Source: Hepsetus odoe
Taxonomy: Eukaryota > Chordata > Actinopteri > Characiformes > Hepsetidae
Length of the DNA stretch: 64,000 nt
Assembly: GCA_017165825.1 (NCBI GenBank)
Contig: CM029381.1
Span: 827,150-891,149 of the forward strand
Reading direction: 5' to 3'
The notes under the pieces are model-generated. The model ran no database searches. It was not told where the DNA came from and saw only the letters and a list, made by a program, of their open reading frames with translations. Of this stretch, positions 9,521-21,507 are shown piece by piece (the stretch's first letter is position 1; each line of letters opens with the position of its first letter). A program made the translations under genes and the position numbers.

Positions 9521-11550
9521 TCTATTCTCCTCATTTCATGGCTGTCTTTGTTGTGTTGCTTCCTGTAGGGCATATAAAGTATGTTAGAGCTTTTATCCAA
9601 TCATATTTGAGCCTGGGTTAGGGTTAGGGTTAGCCTAACCCTGCACAAACACAATGGTTGACAGAGGAGAAGAAATCGATTAAGTCGCCATTTTCAAGAC
9701 AAGCACATTTTAAGAAAAGCTGGATGTTGTGAAGAGTTGGGCAAAGGGTTTGTCCACCACTTTCACTTCCGTAACTATAAGCGCTAGTAATTTGTAGTTC
9801 TCTAAGGAGCTTTGCAAGGTGTGCTGCCATGAATGCCTGTTATTTGCGACTGATCGACTGTTTTTTGGGAGCCACACTGGGTTTGCAAACTCGAGTTGTC
9901 TAACAGAGGCAGCAGTAGGACACCAAAGCCTGGCTGGACACTTGCAAGCAACAGTGCCTTTGAAAACCTGTGGGAAAGCCAGAGCGGATCTCAACAAACA
10001 AGTGAAAAGGTGAAGAAAAGACATTGAAAAGACTGATAGATTGTGTCATTTTGGGGCAAATTGGAGCTTTCATTTAGAAGATACAATGAAAACGCTGAAT
10101 CCATACACAGAGACAACTTTTGAAAGCTGAAATCCCTGGGATGACTGTATTTTTATCAGTTGATCAGGTTAATATCGATGCTTCTGCTACGGGTGATCTA
10201 TGTAGCGTAGTTGTGGTTGATTACAGTAAAGTAATCCCAACTCAGACAACACTGGTGCATCATGGATTCTAATTCTGGACCACGATTTGGTTCCCTGGAG
10301 CAGATAGTAAGCTAGCTGGCACCTTATGTTTGTAACTTCTTTCTTGGTTTGATGTTCTAACCAGCTGGCACTCCAGAAGGTCCATTTATCTTGACTGATC
10401 AAATAAACAAACATTTTTCTGCTCAAGAACTGTAAATATATCCACTGAAACCCAGCATGGAATGTCAGTTTTTGGGTTCTTGCAATTCATTTCCTTTCAG
10501 TTTCGACATCTGCAGCAGCATGGCCTTATAAAGAAACAGGTCGATATCTCTCTCTCTCTTGTTCTTCTGCTCCTTGGTAAAGATCTTTTAGACTCTTTGT
10601 AAGCTCACCATTAGAAAGTGGGCCAGAATAGGATTTTAAATTGAGAACTGAATGTCTTCCTTGGCAGGAGCACACGCTTGTTGGATGTAGCAGGGATTCC
10701 AACCATTTCTTTCCATTTCTTTTTCTTTCTTTTTTATTTATTGGTTTGTTAGTCTCTTGAATACATTCGCTGCGGGTCCTCTAGCCCACTTGGTCCTCTG
10801 ATTCATTTGGCCATTAAAATAATTATGGCTGCAGTCATTTTCAGTGATTAGTGCACCGTGGTGAACAGCAAAAGAGCAGCCACTTGCGGGAAAGTGTTGG
10901 GGCTAAATGCTGAGATTTGGAGAGAGAAGCAACATTTTAAAAGCAACATTTTAGGAAGTAAAGATTTAGCTTTTGGGGCCATATTGAGAGATACAGACTA
11001 CTTTATGAGCTCTAACTGTCTCATACATCCACCAGATACCGAGGGTAGAATAACAGACTCTAGACTCATCTGTTGCAGTAACTTAGCAGCGCTTTATTAA
11101 AACAAATGTCACAATATTTTCTTGTAAGGCTGATTTCTCTTATATGAAAGTGTGGGCTTAAAAAAATTAACTGCAAAGATATTCATTATGTGACATTTTG
11201 TGTGCATTAAATGCCTACTTAGACCACCTTCTGAGCTGATCTGAGTTGTTGTGTTCAGTCTTCATGATCAAGATGCATCAAAAGACTAGTACCTTAGCTT
11301 CTCTCAACAAAAAAATACAGCACCCAAAAAAAAATGTGTAGCAGCTAAGATTTACAGCTGATTTACATCTAGCCCAAGCTGTAGATTCAGAATGCCTGTC
11401 TTCAGTTAGCTGTAATGTAGTGAAAGCCCTTTAGATTTAGGCCCTATTCTATTTCTCATGTTAACCCCTAACCCTTGTTTTCAAGTGTGCAGAGGGTAGT
11501 GTTTGAAGCTCTACTACCTTTAAAATACCCAATAGCGCCATCAGTGTTAT
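9521..11550. other. Unique non-coding sequence
   Basis: Two kilobases without a recognised gene. A telomere-like motif sits at 9615-9641 and a short CT run at about 10546-10559. Complex, possibly constrained sequence lies around 10750-10860 (AAAATAATTATGGCTGCAG, TGATTAGTGCACC). Open frames up to about 100 codons show no domain. Confidence 0.4.
9615..9641. repeat. Short interstitial telomere-like repeat
   Basis: Three GGGTTA units are followed at once by the reverse orientation (CCTAACCCT), giving a near-palindromic junction. It is far too short to be a real telomere block. Confidence 0.7.
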
Positions 11551-11768
11551 TGGGGGTAGTGTTTAGGGACTAGGCCCCAGGATAGGAGGGTTGTGGATTT
11601 GGTTCCTGAACCAGTAGGTTACCCTGAGGTACCGCTGATCAAGGTACTGTCCCCTTCACTGCTCCCCTGCTGTACGATGCATGTGGGTTTAATGCATAGG
11701 ATGCATTTGGTTGTGGGTCAATGTGTGCTGTGTTGCACAATGACAAATAGTTTCACTTTCACTTCACA
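11551..11768 (+). mobile_element. tRNA-derived SINE (family A), degenerate
   Basis: The family body (AGTAGGTTACCCTGAGGTAC, CAAGGTACTGTCCCC, TCACTGCTCCCC) and the tail CACAATGACA to TTTCACTTTCACTTCAC are clear. The tRNA-like head is strongly mutated. Confidence 0.8.
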
Positions 11769-12542
11769 AGGCAAACTATCCAAATAAGTCACCAAATCAA
11801 TATGTGTCATAACCAGGAGACGAGCAGTGCTCTGTAGGCAAGCCAGCTGGTCACCATTTATAATAGCAGGGAAGTTCAAGGACTTCCCTTTTAGGGTGTC
11901 AAAATCTTTAAAATCCACATGAAAATATGTCCAAATGAAACAAATGAAATTTGAAAGTTTTATTGGTCAGTGATTGAAATAGCATTCTGGGAAATTTCCC
12001 ATAGCATGATTCTAAAATTCTAGAGAGCCCTAACACTTCACCCTACCACTCCATCCCAACACAAATTAGGGCACTCTGGCCCTAAAAGGAGGGGACGGGA
12101 CAATAAGTGAAATGGGACTGGGCCTTAGGCTCGTCTTTTAAAGCAGTAATGTCCTGCTGAGACAGAGACAGAGTTTCTGACTGGCTGGAGACATGAGTGT
12201 TACTGACTTATTTATTGATTGTACCAGCCATCTCTGTTTGAGAGCTGCAGTGGTGAGTGTGAGGACCCACACATAGGCTTTAAGGAGGTCAGGCTGTTGA
12301 CATGTGGTTACTCTGAAGTACCACTGATACAGGTGGTTATGAACAGCGACCGAAGTAACAGATTTTAGCCCACGTGAATGAAAAGGAGCGGCACGTCACT
12401 GTCTGAGTCCACAGTTAGCCCTGGACGGGGGAAAGTCAGATGAGTGGAGCACTCTGGGTAATTATGGCTCCAAAACACAGCAAATCTGACTCACTTGCTC
12501 TTCGAGTCTTCAACACTGCTTTGACCCAAAGCAACAGAGGTC
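11769..12542. other. Unique sequence, nothing recognised
   Basis: No gene or element identified. A weak SINE-body echo (GTTACTCTGAAGTACCACTG at 12308-12327) may be a relic. Confidence 0.4.
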
Positions 12543-12775
12543 TGAGAGAGAGAGAGAGAGAGAGCGAGAGAGCGAGAACAAGAAAGAAAGAAAGCGAGAG
12601 ACAGAGAGGGGGAGGAGAGAGCAAAAGAGAGAACAAAAGAGAGAAAGAGAGAGAGAGAGGAGCGATTGAGCGAGAGAGAGAGAAAGAGAAAGAACAAGTG
12701 AGAAAGAAAGAAAGAAAGAAAGAAAGAAAGCGAGAGAGAGTGGGTGAGAGACAGAGAAAAAAAGAGAGAACAGGT
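12543..12775. repeat. Purine-rich (GA/GAAA) tract
   Basis: About 230 bp almost free of pyrimidines on the plus strand, built of GAGA and GAAA units. It creates a long arginine/glutamate-rich open frame (12440-12844) and a serine/leucine-rich frame on the other strand, neither of which is a real gene. Mirror-symmetric parts could form triplex DNA. Confidence 0.9.
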
Positions 12776-12882
12776 TGCTGGCGAAAGAAGGGAAGGTTAT
12801 TGAGGCCTTTTCTCAAAATCATTTGCTACATTCTTGAATGCTGACATTATCTCTGCCCCCGCTGGCAAAACCCTTGTGGAGA

Positions 12883-12884
<2 letters not shown>

Positions 12885-12953
<69 letters not shown>
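12885..12953. repeat. (TG)n microsatellite
   Basis: About 69 bp of uninterrupted TG dinucleotides, 110 bp after the purine tract. Confidence 0.97.
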
Positions 12954-12956
<3 letters not shown>

Positions 12957-13068
12957 CAGCTGTGAGCTAGAGTATATTGATGTTTAGAGTTGACCTTTCT
13001 TTCCGAAGCGAGGGAAAGGCAGAAAAGCTTGATGAGAAATCACCTGAGGAAGGATGGGGTGATGGGCA

Positions 13069-13070
<2 letters not shown>

Positions 13071-13110
<40 letters not shown>
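13071..13110. repeat. (TG)n microsatellite
   Basis: About 40 bp of TG repeats with one A interruption near the end. Confidence 0.95.
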
Positions 13111-13111
<1 letters not shown>

Positions 13112-13290
13112 TAGAGGGAATCTTTTCACAGGAGTCCAGTTGTCTGTGTGAGTTACTGCAATCTCTTTCTGTTAAACATGTAGATTTATTCACAGATGGC
13201 AAAGTAACCTGTAGATTAAAGTTCTTATGTGTTTACAAACACAGGACTCTTGTTAGTGACTCAATTAAACACTGTGTTTACAACTTCTAA

Positions 13291-15060
13291 CCCATCCAAT
13301 AGGGATGCACAATCCTGTGCATTTCTTTGTGCCGGTCCCAAGCCAGGATAAATGGGGAGGGTTACATTAGGAAGGGCAGCAAAGGGAGTAAATCTTTTGC
13401 CAGATTTCCATACCGGATCGGTTGAGGCCCGGGTTAACAACAACCGCCACTGGTGCTGTTAGTCTACAGGGTGCTGGTGGAAAATGGGCTGCTGTTGGCC
13501 AAAGGGGAATACAAAAAGGAGGAAAGTGAGAGAGACTTGAGGATCAAATAAAGAAGGAAGGCTACAGAGCTAGGAGGTAGTGAAGAGTTATCAGATTGCT
13601 GGGAAACTACTGCAGAATTGATACTGCAGACAGCTAGAAAGGTAATTGGTGTGACATCTGGAATGAAAAAGGAGGATAAGGAAACCTGGTGGTGGAACTC
13701 AGAAGTGCAGGAGTGTATACAGAAGAAGAGACAAGCGAAGAAAAAGCGGGACAGTCAGAGAGATGAAGAAAGTAGACAGGAGTACAAGAAGATGAACTGC
13801 AGGTTGAAGAAAGCAGTGGCGAAGGCTACAGATAAGGTGTTTGGTGAATTGTATGAGAGGTTGGACCATAAGGAGGGAGAAAAGAACCTTTACTGAATGT
13901 CTAGACAGAGAGACAGATCTGGGAAAGATGTGCAGCAGGTCAGGGCTATTAAGAATAGAATTGGAAACATACTCACAAGTGAACAGGGCATGTTGAGCAG
14001 ATGGAAAGAGTACTTTGAGGGGCTGTTGAATGAAGAAAATGAGAGAGAGAGCTGATGTGAGGATAGTGGACCAGGAGCAACAATGAAGAGGATGAAGAAT
14101 GGAAAGGCTGTTGGTTTAAATTACATAACGGTGGAAGCATGGAGATGTTTAGGAGAGATATCAGTGGTGTTTGTAACCAGATTTTTTAACATGATCTTGG
14201 AAAGTTAAAGGAGTAGAGAAGAAGTGAAGCAGTACTGATTTTCAAGAATAAGGAAGACGAACAGAGCTATTTGTAAATTATGGGAAAGAAGTGATGATTA
14301 GTGAAGAAAGAAAGAGCACCACAGATTCAATTTTTGCTATGAGGGTGTTGATGGAGGAATACAGAAAAGGTCAGAAGGAGCTGAATTGTGCCTTTGTGGA
14401 CTTGGAGAAAGCATTTGACAGGGTGCCTAGAGAAGAGTGGTTTTGTATGAGGAAGTCAGATGTTGCAGAGAAGTATGTGAGAGTAGTTCAGGATATGTAT
14501 GAGGGCAGTGTTACAGTGATGAGGTCTGCAGTAGGAGTAATGGATGCATTTACAGTAGGGGTGGGATGACATCAAGGATCAGCGCTAAGCCAGTTCTTGT
14601 TTGTCATGGTAACGGACAAGTTGACGGACGAGATTAGACAGGAGTCCTCATGGACGATGATGTTTGCTGAGGATATTGTGATCTTTAGCGAGAGTAGGGA
14701 GCAGCTTGAGGAGAACCTGGAGAGACGGAGATATGCTCTAGAGAGGAGAGGGAGGAAGGTGAGTAAAACAATGACAGAATACATGAGTGTGAATGAAAGT
14801 GAGGACAGTGGAATGGTTAGGATGGAGGGAGTCAAGGAGGTGAAGGTGGAGACGTTTAAATAACAGTGTGTGGAAGAGAGGTGAAGAAGAAGGTACAGGC
14901 AGGTTGGAATGGCTGGAGAAGAGTGACAAGAGTGATTTGGGACATATGGGTACCAGCTAGAGTAAAAGGGAAGGTAGTGAGACCAGCAATATTTTACAGG
15001 CTGGAGTCGGTAGCACTTAAGAAAGGACAGGAGGCAGTTCTGATGTCTGTGTTCGGTGTC
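13291..15060 (+). mobile_element. RTE-X-like LINE with internal deletion of the endonuclease
   Basis: It starts with the same 5' UTR as the full copy at 41662 (AGGGATGCAC, TTTCTTTGTGCCGGTCCCAA, GCCCGGGTTAACAACAACCG). Near 13505-13530 it jumps to sequence matching about 42705 of that copy, so the endonuclease region is missing. RT parts follow in broken frames: KEDKETWWWNSEVQECIQKK, CAFVDLEKAFDRVPREEW and TMMFAEDIVIFSESREQLEE. The catalytic pair here is FAED rather than FADD. The copy ends at about 15050-15060 without the 3' UTR. Confidence 0.88.
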
Positions 15061-15089
15061 GCTGAAGATACCAGACATTTATTGAACAC

Positions 15090-15178
15090 TGTTTCTAATA
15101 AAGTGGCCACTGAATGAAAGCACAAGGTAGATGTTTCTAATAAAGTGGCCAGTGTTTGCAATAAAGTGGCTAGTAAGT
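15090..15178 (+). repeat. Short tandem repeat, 42-bp unit (TTTCTAATAAAGTGGCC)
   Basis: Just over two copies of a unit starting TGTTTCTAATAAAGTGGCCA, plus a third partial (GCAATAAAGTGGCTAG). The same motif occurs inverted at 24270-24342. It looks like the end of an interspersed fish repeat whose family I cannot name. Confidence 0.7.
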
Positions 15179-15286
15179 AATAGTGTAATTTTGGTGTGTC
15201 ATTAAGTTAAAATACATTGGACTGTACTGTAATAATAATACATAATTTAATTGGTCCCAGTCTTAGACGCAAACATACACACTCAC

Positions 15287-15310
15287 CCACACACACACAC
15301 ACACACACAC
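15287..15310. repeat. (CA)n microsatellite
   Basis: About 24 bp of CA repeats, preceded by related ACAC-rich sequence. Confidence 0.9.
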
Positions 15311-17015
15311 TCTCTGATGATCTGCCTCCCTTGTTAAGCCAGTGGAAAGCGTTGGATGTGAGAACAGGGACACTGAGGTTAGGGGACAGCAAGAGATGTG
15401 TGTTTAATTAGATTGTGCACTGAGCAGCCTGCACTGTATGACCTCCTCTGGTGTTTTATTAAGTGATACAGGCTTTGCACTGCTGTCAAAAGCTTTGAGG
15501 ATACACTTGTGTTTGGGTGAGGAACAGAGTTATGATGCCAGCTCTGTACAACCTCAAATATTTAAAGTGAACATGAAGAAACGCTCACACTTTGGTGACA
15601 CCAGCAGTCACTGTGGGAGGCATGTTTACAGCAGATATAATGACGAATTTCTCCAAAACATCCATTTAACTGCTTATCCTAACCAGGGGACTGGAGCCTA
15701 TCCTGGTGCTGCTGAAGCAAAACCTGGAGAAACACCAGAATAGGTCACCAACAGACTGATTGCCACAACTGGGGGTATCTGCAGTCCACCAAATGTCCTC
15801 CAAACACCACAAAAAAGGACCAAAGCCACGGCTGCCCAAAAGATCTCACTTGCAGACTCTCTCAAAGTTGTTCGGTTCAAAGCCTAATCATGAAAGAAAC
15901 AGACTCTGGCCATTATACCACCTCTTGTGTTGCTTGTTTTGATGTTGCTTCCAAATGGAGGTCATAACAGGACAGGCGGTTTCTCGTTGTTGTCTGTTGT
16001 CTGTCTGTGGTTCCAAAAATACCACGTCGAGATGTTTCAGGTCACTAAGCTATTCAGGCCTGGTGATGTTCCTTGAAATGTAGCAGTGGGTGAGGCAACA
16101 ACAAGTAAGAATTGCATGAAATGTACGAAACCCAGAATTAGGCCAGAGAACACCTGTAAGGTTAGGCTTTGTTTGGACCGTGGCAGCATTTACACACCCC
16201 TTCGGACCAAGGAAACCATGGAAACACTGAGCACATTAACACACACGAGTATGTGTGTGTGGGTAAGGACACGTACGCTTGCTGCTCTCTCCAGTGTCTC
16301 TGAATGCAATTATCTGTCTGAGCAATTTCATATTATCCAAGCCTCCTTCAGCCTGATAGAGCTCCTGCCATTATGTTGTGTCATTTGCATGTTTTTTCAT
16401 TCACTGGAAATGGATGTTAAATTGTTTCCCATCCACCTCGTCTTCAATTCAATCACATAATCGGACGCCTTTGCTCTGCCTGCGCTGCACCGAGTCGGAA
16501 AGGAAGGCCACCTTTCTTTTTCCCCTGGATTGTGTAGAACAAATCATTTTCTGAACCTCTCACTGAACTTGACTGAGCATTCATTAGTAGAGATCTAAAA
16601 AGGGTTAGCTAAAAAGAAAAAAAAAAACACTATTGTGTACTTTATGTCTTTGTACCAAACTATTGAACCACTTCAGGTCCACAAAGCATCCAGTAGTGAT
16701 CAGTCAGTCTGGAGCTTCCATAAGAAACCTCAGCTTCCAACCACAGCAAACAGGTTCTATTACTTCAAACATGGTGCCATCTGGCGAAACAGCTTTTCCA
16801 CCAGTTCTGGTTCCTGTTTGAAAAATCAGTTTTTTGAAAAAAATTAAATTAGTTTTTTTGGTTCCCTCAATGTACTTACTTTTCAGGTTCCAAACCAAAG
16901 GTTCAAAATTTGGTGCTCAAAGCAGAATGGAGCTGCTTCCTGGAAAAAGAAACAAAAAAACTGTAATGTGAAGGCATTGCTTTAAAGACAGAAAACACTG
17001 TGATGATGAGTTAAC
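15311..17015. other. Unique non-coding sequence with a decayed RTE-type tail
   Basis: At about 15660-15745 the minus strand resembles the RTE/Rex3-type 3' tail (GGATAGGCTCCAGTCCCC, GGATAAGCAGTTAAATGG), strongly decayed. The part 16290-16560 is complex and AT/TAAT-containing and might be conserved non-coding DNA. No gene seen. Confidence 0.4.
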
Positions 17016-17908
17016 TTTTGTGACTCCTCCTTCTTCCTTTGGCTGCTCCCATTAGGGGGTCACCACAGCAGATCATGCATTTCCACTTCTTCCTGTCCTC
17101 TGCATCTTCCTCCTTCAAACCAACCACATGCATGTCCACTCTCATCACGTCCATAAACCTCCTCTTTGGCCTTCCTCTTTAACTCCATCTTCAAAATCCT
17201 CCTCCCGACATAATCCTCGTCTCTCCTCTGCAAATCTCCAAACCAACACAACCTTGCCTCTCTAACTTTGTCTCCAAAAAGTCCAACCTGAGCTGTCCCT
17301 CTAATATATTAATTTCTAATCCTGTCCATCCTTGTCTCACCTAACAAAAATCTCTTTAACTCTGACGCCTCCAGCTCCGCCTCCTGTCTTTTCGTCAGTG
17401 CCACCCGTACGATACGACACCCGTGACACACGGTGTCTCCAACCCGTACAACATAGCTGGTCTCACTGCTGTCCTTCCCTTTTACTCTTGCTGGTACCCA
17501 TCTGTGACAAACCCCTCCAGCCACTCTTCTCCAATCATTCCAACCTGCCTGCACTCTCTTCTTCACCTCTCTTCCACACTCGCTGTTACACTGAACCATT
17601 GATCCCAAGTTTCTAAACTCCTCTTTGTCACCTCTACTCCCTCCATCCTAATCACTCCACTGTCATCACTTTCATTCACACTCATGTATTCTGTCTTTGA
17701 CCTACTCACTTTCATTCCTCTCCTCTCTAGAGCATATCTCCATCTCTCCAGGTTCTCCTCAAGCTGCTCCCTACTCTCACTGCAGATCACAATCTCATCA
17801 GCAAACATCATCGTCCATGGAGACTCCTGTCTAACCTCATCTGTCAACCTGTCCGTTACCATTGCAAACCAGAATGGGCTCAGCGCTGATCCTTGATGTA
17901 ATCCAAAA
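17016..17908 (-). mobile_element. RTE-X-like LINE, 3' part
   Basis: Minus-strand copy running from about 17908 (RT region ahead of the catalytic box) to the 3' UTR at 17016. It encodes MVTDRLTDEVRQESPW, then MMFADEIVICSESREQLEEN and VALTKRQEAELEASELKRF, followed by the R-rich C-terminus. The second catalytic Asp is Glu (FADE instead of FADD) and frames are broken, so it is inactive. Confidence 0.88.
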
Positions 17909-18042
17909 ACTTCATATTGTCTTCATAAATGCTTATTTCAAGCCCTGAATTAAGCTATGGAGGTTCTCAAACATTGAACTTGCTGTAGGTACTTCAGTGC
18001 TGGATCCTGATTCCAGGTCCAGGTTTCAGGTAGAACCACAGC

Positions 18043-18304
18043 GGGGCAGCGGTGGCCTAGGGAATTGGGGAATTGGCCACAGGCTTGGAAGATTGTGGGT
18101 TCAAACCCCTTACCAGTAGGTTGCCCTGAGGTACCCTTGAGCAAGGTACTGTCCCCGTCACTGCTCCCCGGGCGCTTTCAATAGCTGCACGGTGTTTGAG
18201 TGCATGGGTTAAATGCAGAGGTCCAATTTTGTTGTGGTTCACTGTGTGCTGTGCTGTGCTATGACCTCGCAATGACAAGGGTTGACACTTTCACTTTCAC
18301 TTTC
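18043..18304 (+). mobile_element. tRNA-derived SINE (family A), full length
   Basis: A good reference copy. The head is GGGGCAGCGGTGGCCTAGGG, with a small GGAATTGGGGAATTGG duplication, and the B-box is GGGTTCAAACCCC. The body reads CCTTGAGCAAGGTACTGTCC and GTTAAATGCAGAGGTCC. The tail is CAATGACAAGGGTTGACAC followed by repeated TTTCAC. Confidence 0.9.
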
Positions 18305-19068
18305 AGAGAGAAACCAAGAAAACGAAAGAAAACACACTAAGACAGTTTAGATGTTGCTCATCTTTATGAAATGATCTTGAACACATACAGTCTTCACATA
18401 CAAACTTCTCCTCTCTAGATATTTGCATTGCTTGACAACTTCAATACCAAATGGTGATATGCTGTTCTAAACTATTGCTCACTCCTGTCTCACTTTTTTC
18501 CACTTTTCCTCATTAAGTCAGTGCTGGTCCGGTTGACTGTACAAATTTGCATTGAATGACATAAAGTGTCAGTGGAGAGCATGCAGCTGTGGTGTAGGAG
18601 GCTGTTTTTCTTCTGCCCCACACCTTTTTCTAACTTCTTCATTTTCTTCATTTCATCTTTCTGTATTCTGCTATTTGGGTGTCCTTAAGTTTGTAGACAA
18701 TGTCTACTCTTTATATAACAATTTAGATGTCAGACATGGCTGTGAGGTTCTGTTTGCCTTCAGGCTAGGAAGTGAGGTTGGATGGAGCTCCATCATTTCC
18801 ACTGCTTCACATCCTGACAGAGGTCAGGGTGATTATGTAGGCATGGTGGCTTTAGAGTTGCTCCAGAGCTTCCATTTATACTCGATGCTTTTCTATTCAG
18901 GTTGAGCAACAGAAGGCTTGGGTCACCAAATGGGCTCACCTTAAAAATGTGAATGAACTAATAAGAAGTTTCAGGGTACTTTTGCAAATTGCATCCTGCT
19001 TAAAAAGGCATGCAGGTTCCTAGAGTGCCAGACTAAACACACAAATTATGCACGTATGTTCCTGAAGG
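18305..19068. other. Unique sequence, nothing recognised
   Basis: Single-copy DNA. The 117-codon open frame at 18552-18905 has no recognisable domain and no supporting context. Confidence 0.4.
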
Positions 19069-19289
19069 ATTATTATGGGTGGCGGTGGTCTAGTGGTAGG
19101 GTACTTGCCTATGGACCTCTGGATCAAGAGGTCCCTGGTTTGAATCCCACCTCTAGCACTACCACCACTGGGTCCCTGAGCAAGACCCTTAACCCTGAGT
19201 TGCTCCAGGGGGACTATCCCTGTAATTAGGACATGTAGGTTGCTCTGGATAAGAGTGTCTGCTAAATGCCATAAATGTAAATTATTATG
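19069..19289 (+). mobile_element. SINE (family B, UnaL2-type tail) with target-site duplication
   Basis: Full-length copy: head GGTGGCGGTGGTCTAGTGG, B-box CTGGTTTGAATCCC, body CCTGAGCAAGACCCTTAACC, tail TTGCTCTGGATAAGAGTG, then GCTAAATGCCATAAATGTAA. It is flanked by perfect 9-bp repeats ATTATTATG (19069-19077 and 19281-19289), as expected for LINE-mediated insertion. Confidence 0.92.
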
Positions 19290-19684
19290 CAGAATGAGTG
19301 GAGGTGTGGAGTGTGCCTGATTCACAAAGGTTTGTTGGGATTTTTGTTTTAGATGAACTGGGAATCATTATTAGTGTCTCAAAAGCACTAATTATGGAAA
19401 GGCAATGGAAACAGACATATAGGATAAATGGAGGCAAGAGCCTTGAACATACCATTCCTTCTGAAGTATTAGAACAATAACTTGTTTTCATGCCAAATAC
19501 ATTTGGTTTTGAAGGTTTTTTTTTTCTGTTTTCAAAGCTAAATATGTTAAATTACACTATAAAATAGATCCTTGTGTATCTGACCACCCAGTTTTTCAAG
19601 TGAAATTAATTGTTTGCTATTATACGGGTGTGTCTTCTGAGATTGTATAAACTATAAGTAGCTTTTAAAATCAACTCTCAGCTC
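19290..19684. other. Unique sequence, nothing recognised
   Basis: AT-rich spacer between a SINE and the Rex3 element, with a T-run near 19517-19526. No gene seen. Confidence 0.5.
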
Positions 19685-19708
19685 ATCCATCCATCCATTT
19701 TCTTCCGC

Positions 19709-21432
19709 TTATCTGAGGTCAGGTCTCGGGGGCAGTAGCTTCAGCAGGGATGCCCAGACTTCCCTCTCCCCGGCCACTTCTTCCAGCTTCTCCGGGTGGA
19801 TCCCAAGGCGTTCCCAGGCCAGCCGATAGACATAGTATCTCCAGCGTGTCCTGGGTCTTCCCCGGGGTCTCTTTCCAGTGGGGTGTGCCCAGAACACCTC
19901 ACCAGGGAGGCGTCCAGGGGGCATCCTAATTAGATGCCTGAGCCACTTCATCTGGCTCCTCTCGATGCGGAGGAGCAGCGGCTCTACTCTGAGCCCCTCC
20001 CGGATCACTGAGCTTCTCACCCTATCTCTGAGGGAGAGCCCAGCCACCCTGCGGAGGAAGCTCATTTCGAACGCTTATATTCACGATCTTGTTCTTGTAT
20101 TCACGATCTTGTTCTTTCGATCACAACCCACAGCTTGTGACCATAGGTGAGGGTGGGAACGTAGATCGACCGGTAAATTGAGAGCTTTGCCTTTTGTCTC
20201 AGCCCTTCTTTCACCATGACGGACCGACGCAGAGCCCGCATCACTAGGGACGCTGCCCTGATCCGCCTGTAAATCTCCCGCTCCATTCTACCCTCACTCG
20301 TGAACAAGATCCTGAGATACTTAAACTCCTCCACTTGGGGCAGGGTCTCACTCCCAACCCTGAGAGGGCACTCCACCCTTCTCCAGCTGAGGACCATGGC
20401 CTCAGATTTGGAGGTGCTGATTCTTATCCCAGCCGCTTCACACTTGGCTGCAAACCGATCCAGTGAAGCTGAAGGTCACAGCTGAAGGTCACAGCCTGAT
20501 GAGGCCAACAGGACTGCAAAAAGCAAAGAGCAGTTACCCAATCCTGAGCCCACCAAACCGGACCCCCTCAATGCTCTGGCTGTGCCTAGAAATCCTGTCC
20601 ATAAAAATTAAGAACAGGATAGGTGACAAAGGGCAGCCCTGGCGGAGTCCAACTTACTGAAACAGGTCCGACTTACTACCGGTAATGCAGACCAAGCTCC
20701 GACACCGGTGGTACAGGTACAGGACAGCCCTTAACAGGGACTCCGATACCCCATACTCTCGGAGTACCCCCCACAGGACCCCCCGAGGGACACGGTCGAA
20801 TGCCTTCTCCAAGTCCACAAAGCACATGTAGACTGGTTGGGCAAACTCCCATGCACCCTCCAGGACCCTGCCAAGGGTGTAGAACTGGTCCACCATTCTG
20901 CGATCTGGACAGAAACCACACGTCTCCTCCTGAATCCGAGGTTTGACTATCCGACGGACCCTCCTTTCCAGGACCCCTGAATAGACTTTCCCGGGGAGGC
21001 TGAGAAGTGTGATCCCTCTATAGTTGGAACACACCCTCCGGTCCCCTTAGGCACTGTCCCCGATGTCCATGCAAGGCGTTTCAGCCATGACAGTCCTACA
21101 TCATCCAGAGCCTTGAGGAACTCTGGGCGGATCTCATCCACCCTCGGGGCCCTGCCACCAAGGAGCTTTTTGACAACCTCAGCAACCTCGGCTCCAGAGA
21201 TGGAAGAGTCCACCTCTATTTCCCCAGGCTCTGCTTCCTCCTTGGAAGGCATGTTGGTGGAATTAAGGAGGTCTTTGAAGTATTCCCTCCACCGACCCAC
21301 AACGTCCCAAGTCGAGGTCAGCAGCGCACCATCCCCACTATACACTGTGTTGACTGTGCACTGCTTTCCCCTCCTGAGATGCCGGATGGTGGACCAGAAT
21401 TTCCTCAAAGCCGTTTGGAAGTCTTTCTCCAT
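19709..21432 (-). pseudogene. Rex3 reverse transcriptase and C-terminus, broken
   Basis: Frames at 21432-20947, 21034-20654, 20397-20101 and 20065-19709 together represent the RT and C-terminal part. Motifs include CSNYRGITLLSLPGKVYSGV, CGFCPDRRMVDQF, CFVDLEKAFDRVPRGVLWG and, after a stop, VGLRQGCPLSPILFLIFMDR. The stretch where FADDVVLL is expected reads LLFAFCSPVGL, so the catalytic Asp pair has been lost. The C-terminus has VGSETLPQVEEFKYL, MSFLRRVAGLSLRDRVRSS and IERSQMKWLRHLIRMP. Two small tandem duplications (about 20466-20493 and 20089-20118) also disturb it. Confidence 0.85.
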
Positions 21433-21507
21433 GGCCTCCCCAAACTCCTCCTACGCCCGAGTTTTTGCCTCAGCAACCACCAAAGCCACATTCCGCTTGG
21501 CCTGCCA

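Noticed and set aside
12440..12844. 134-codon Arg/Glu-rich frame and 128-codon antisense frame
   Set aside because: Both arise from the GA/GAAA purine tract.
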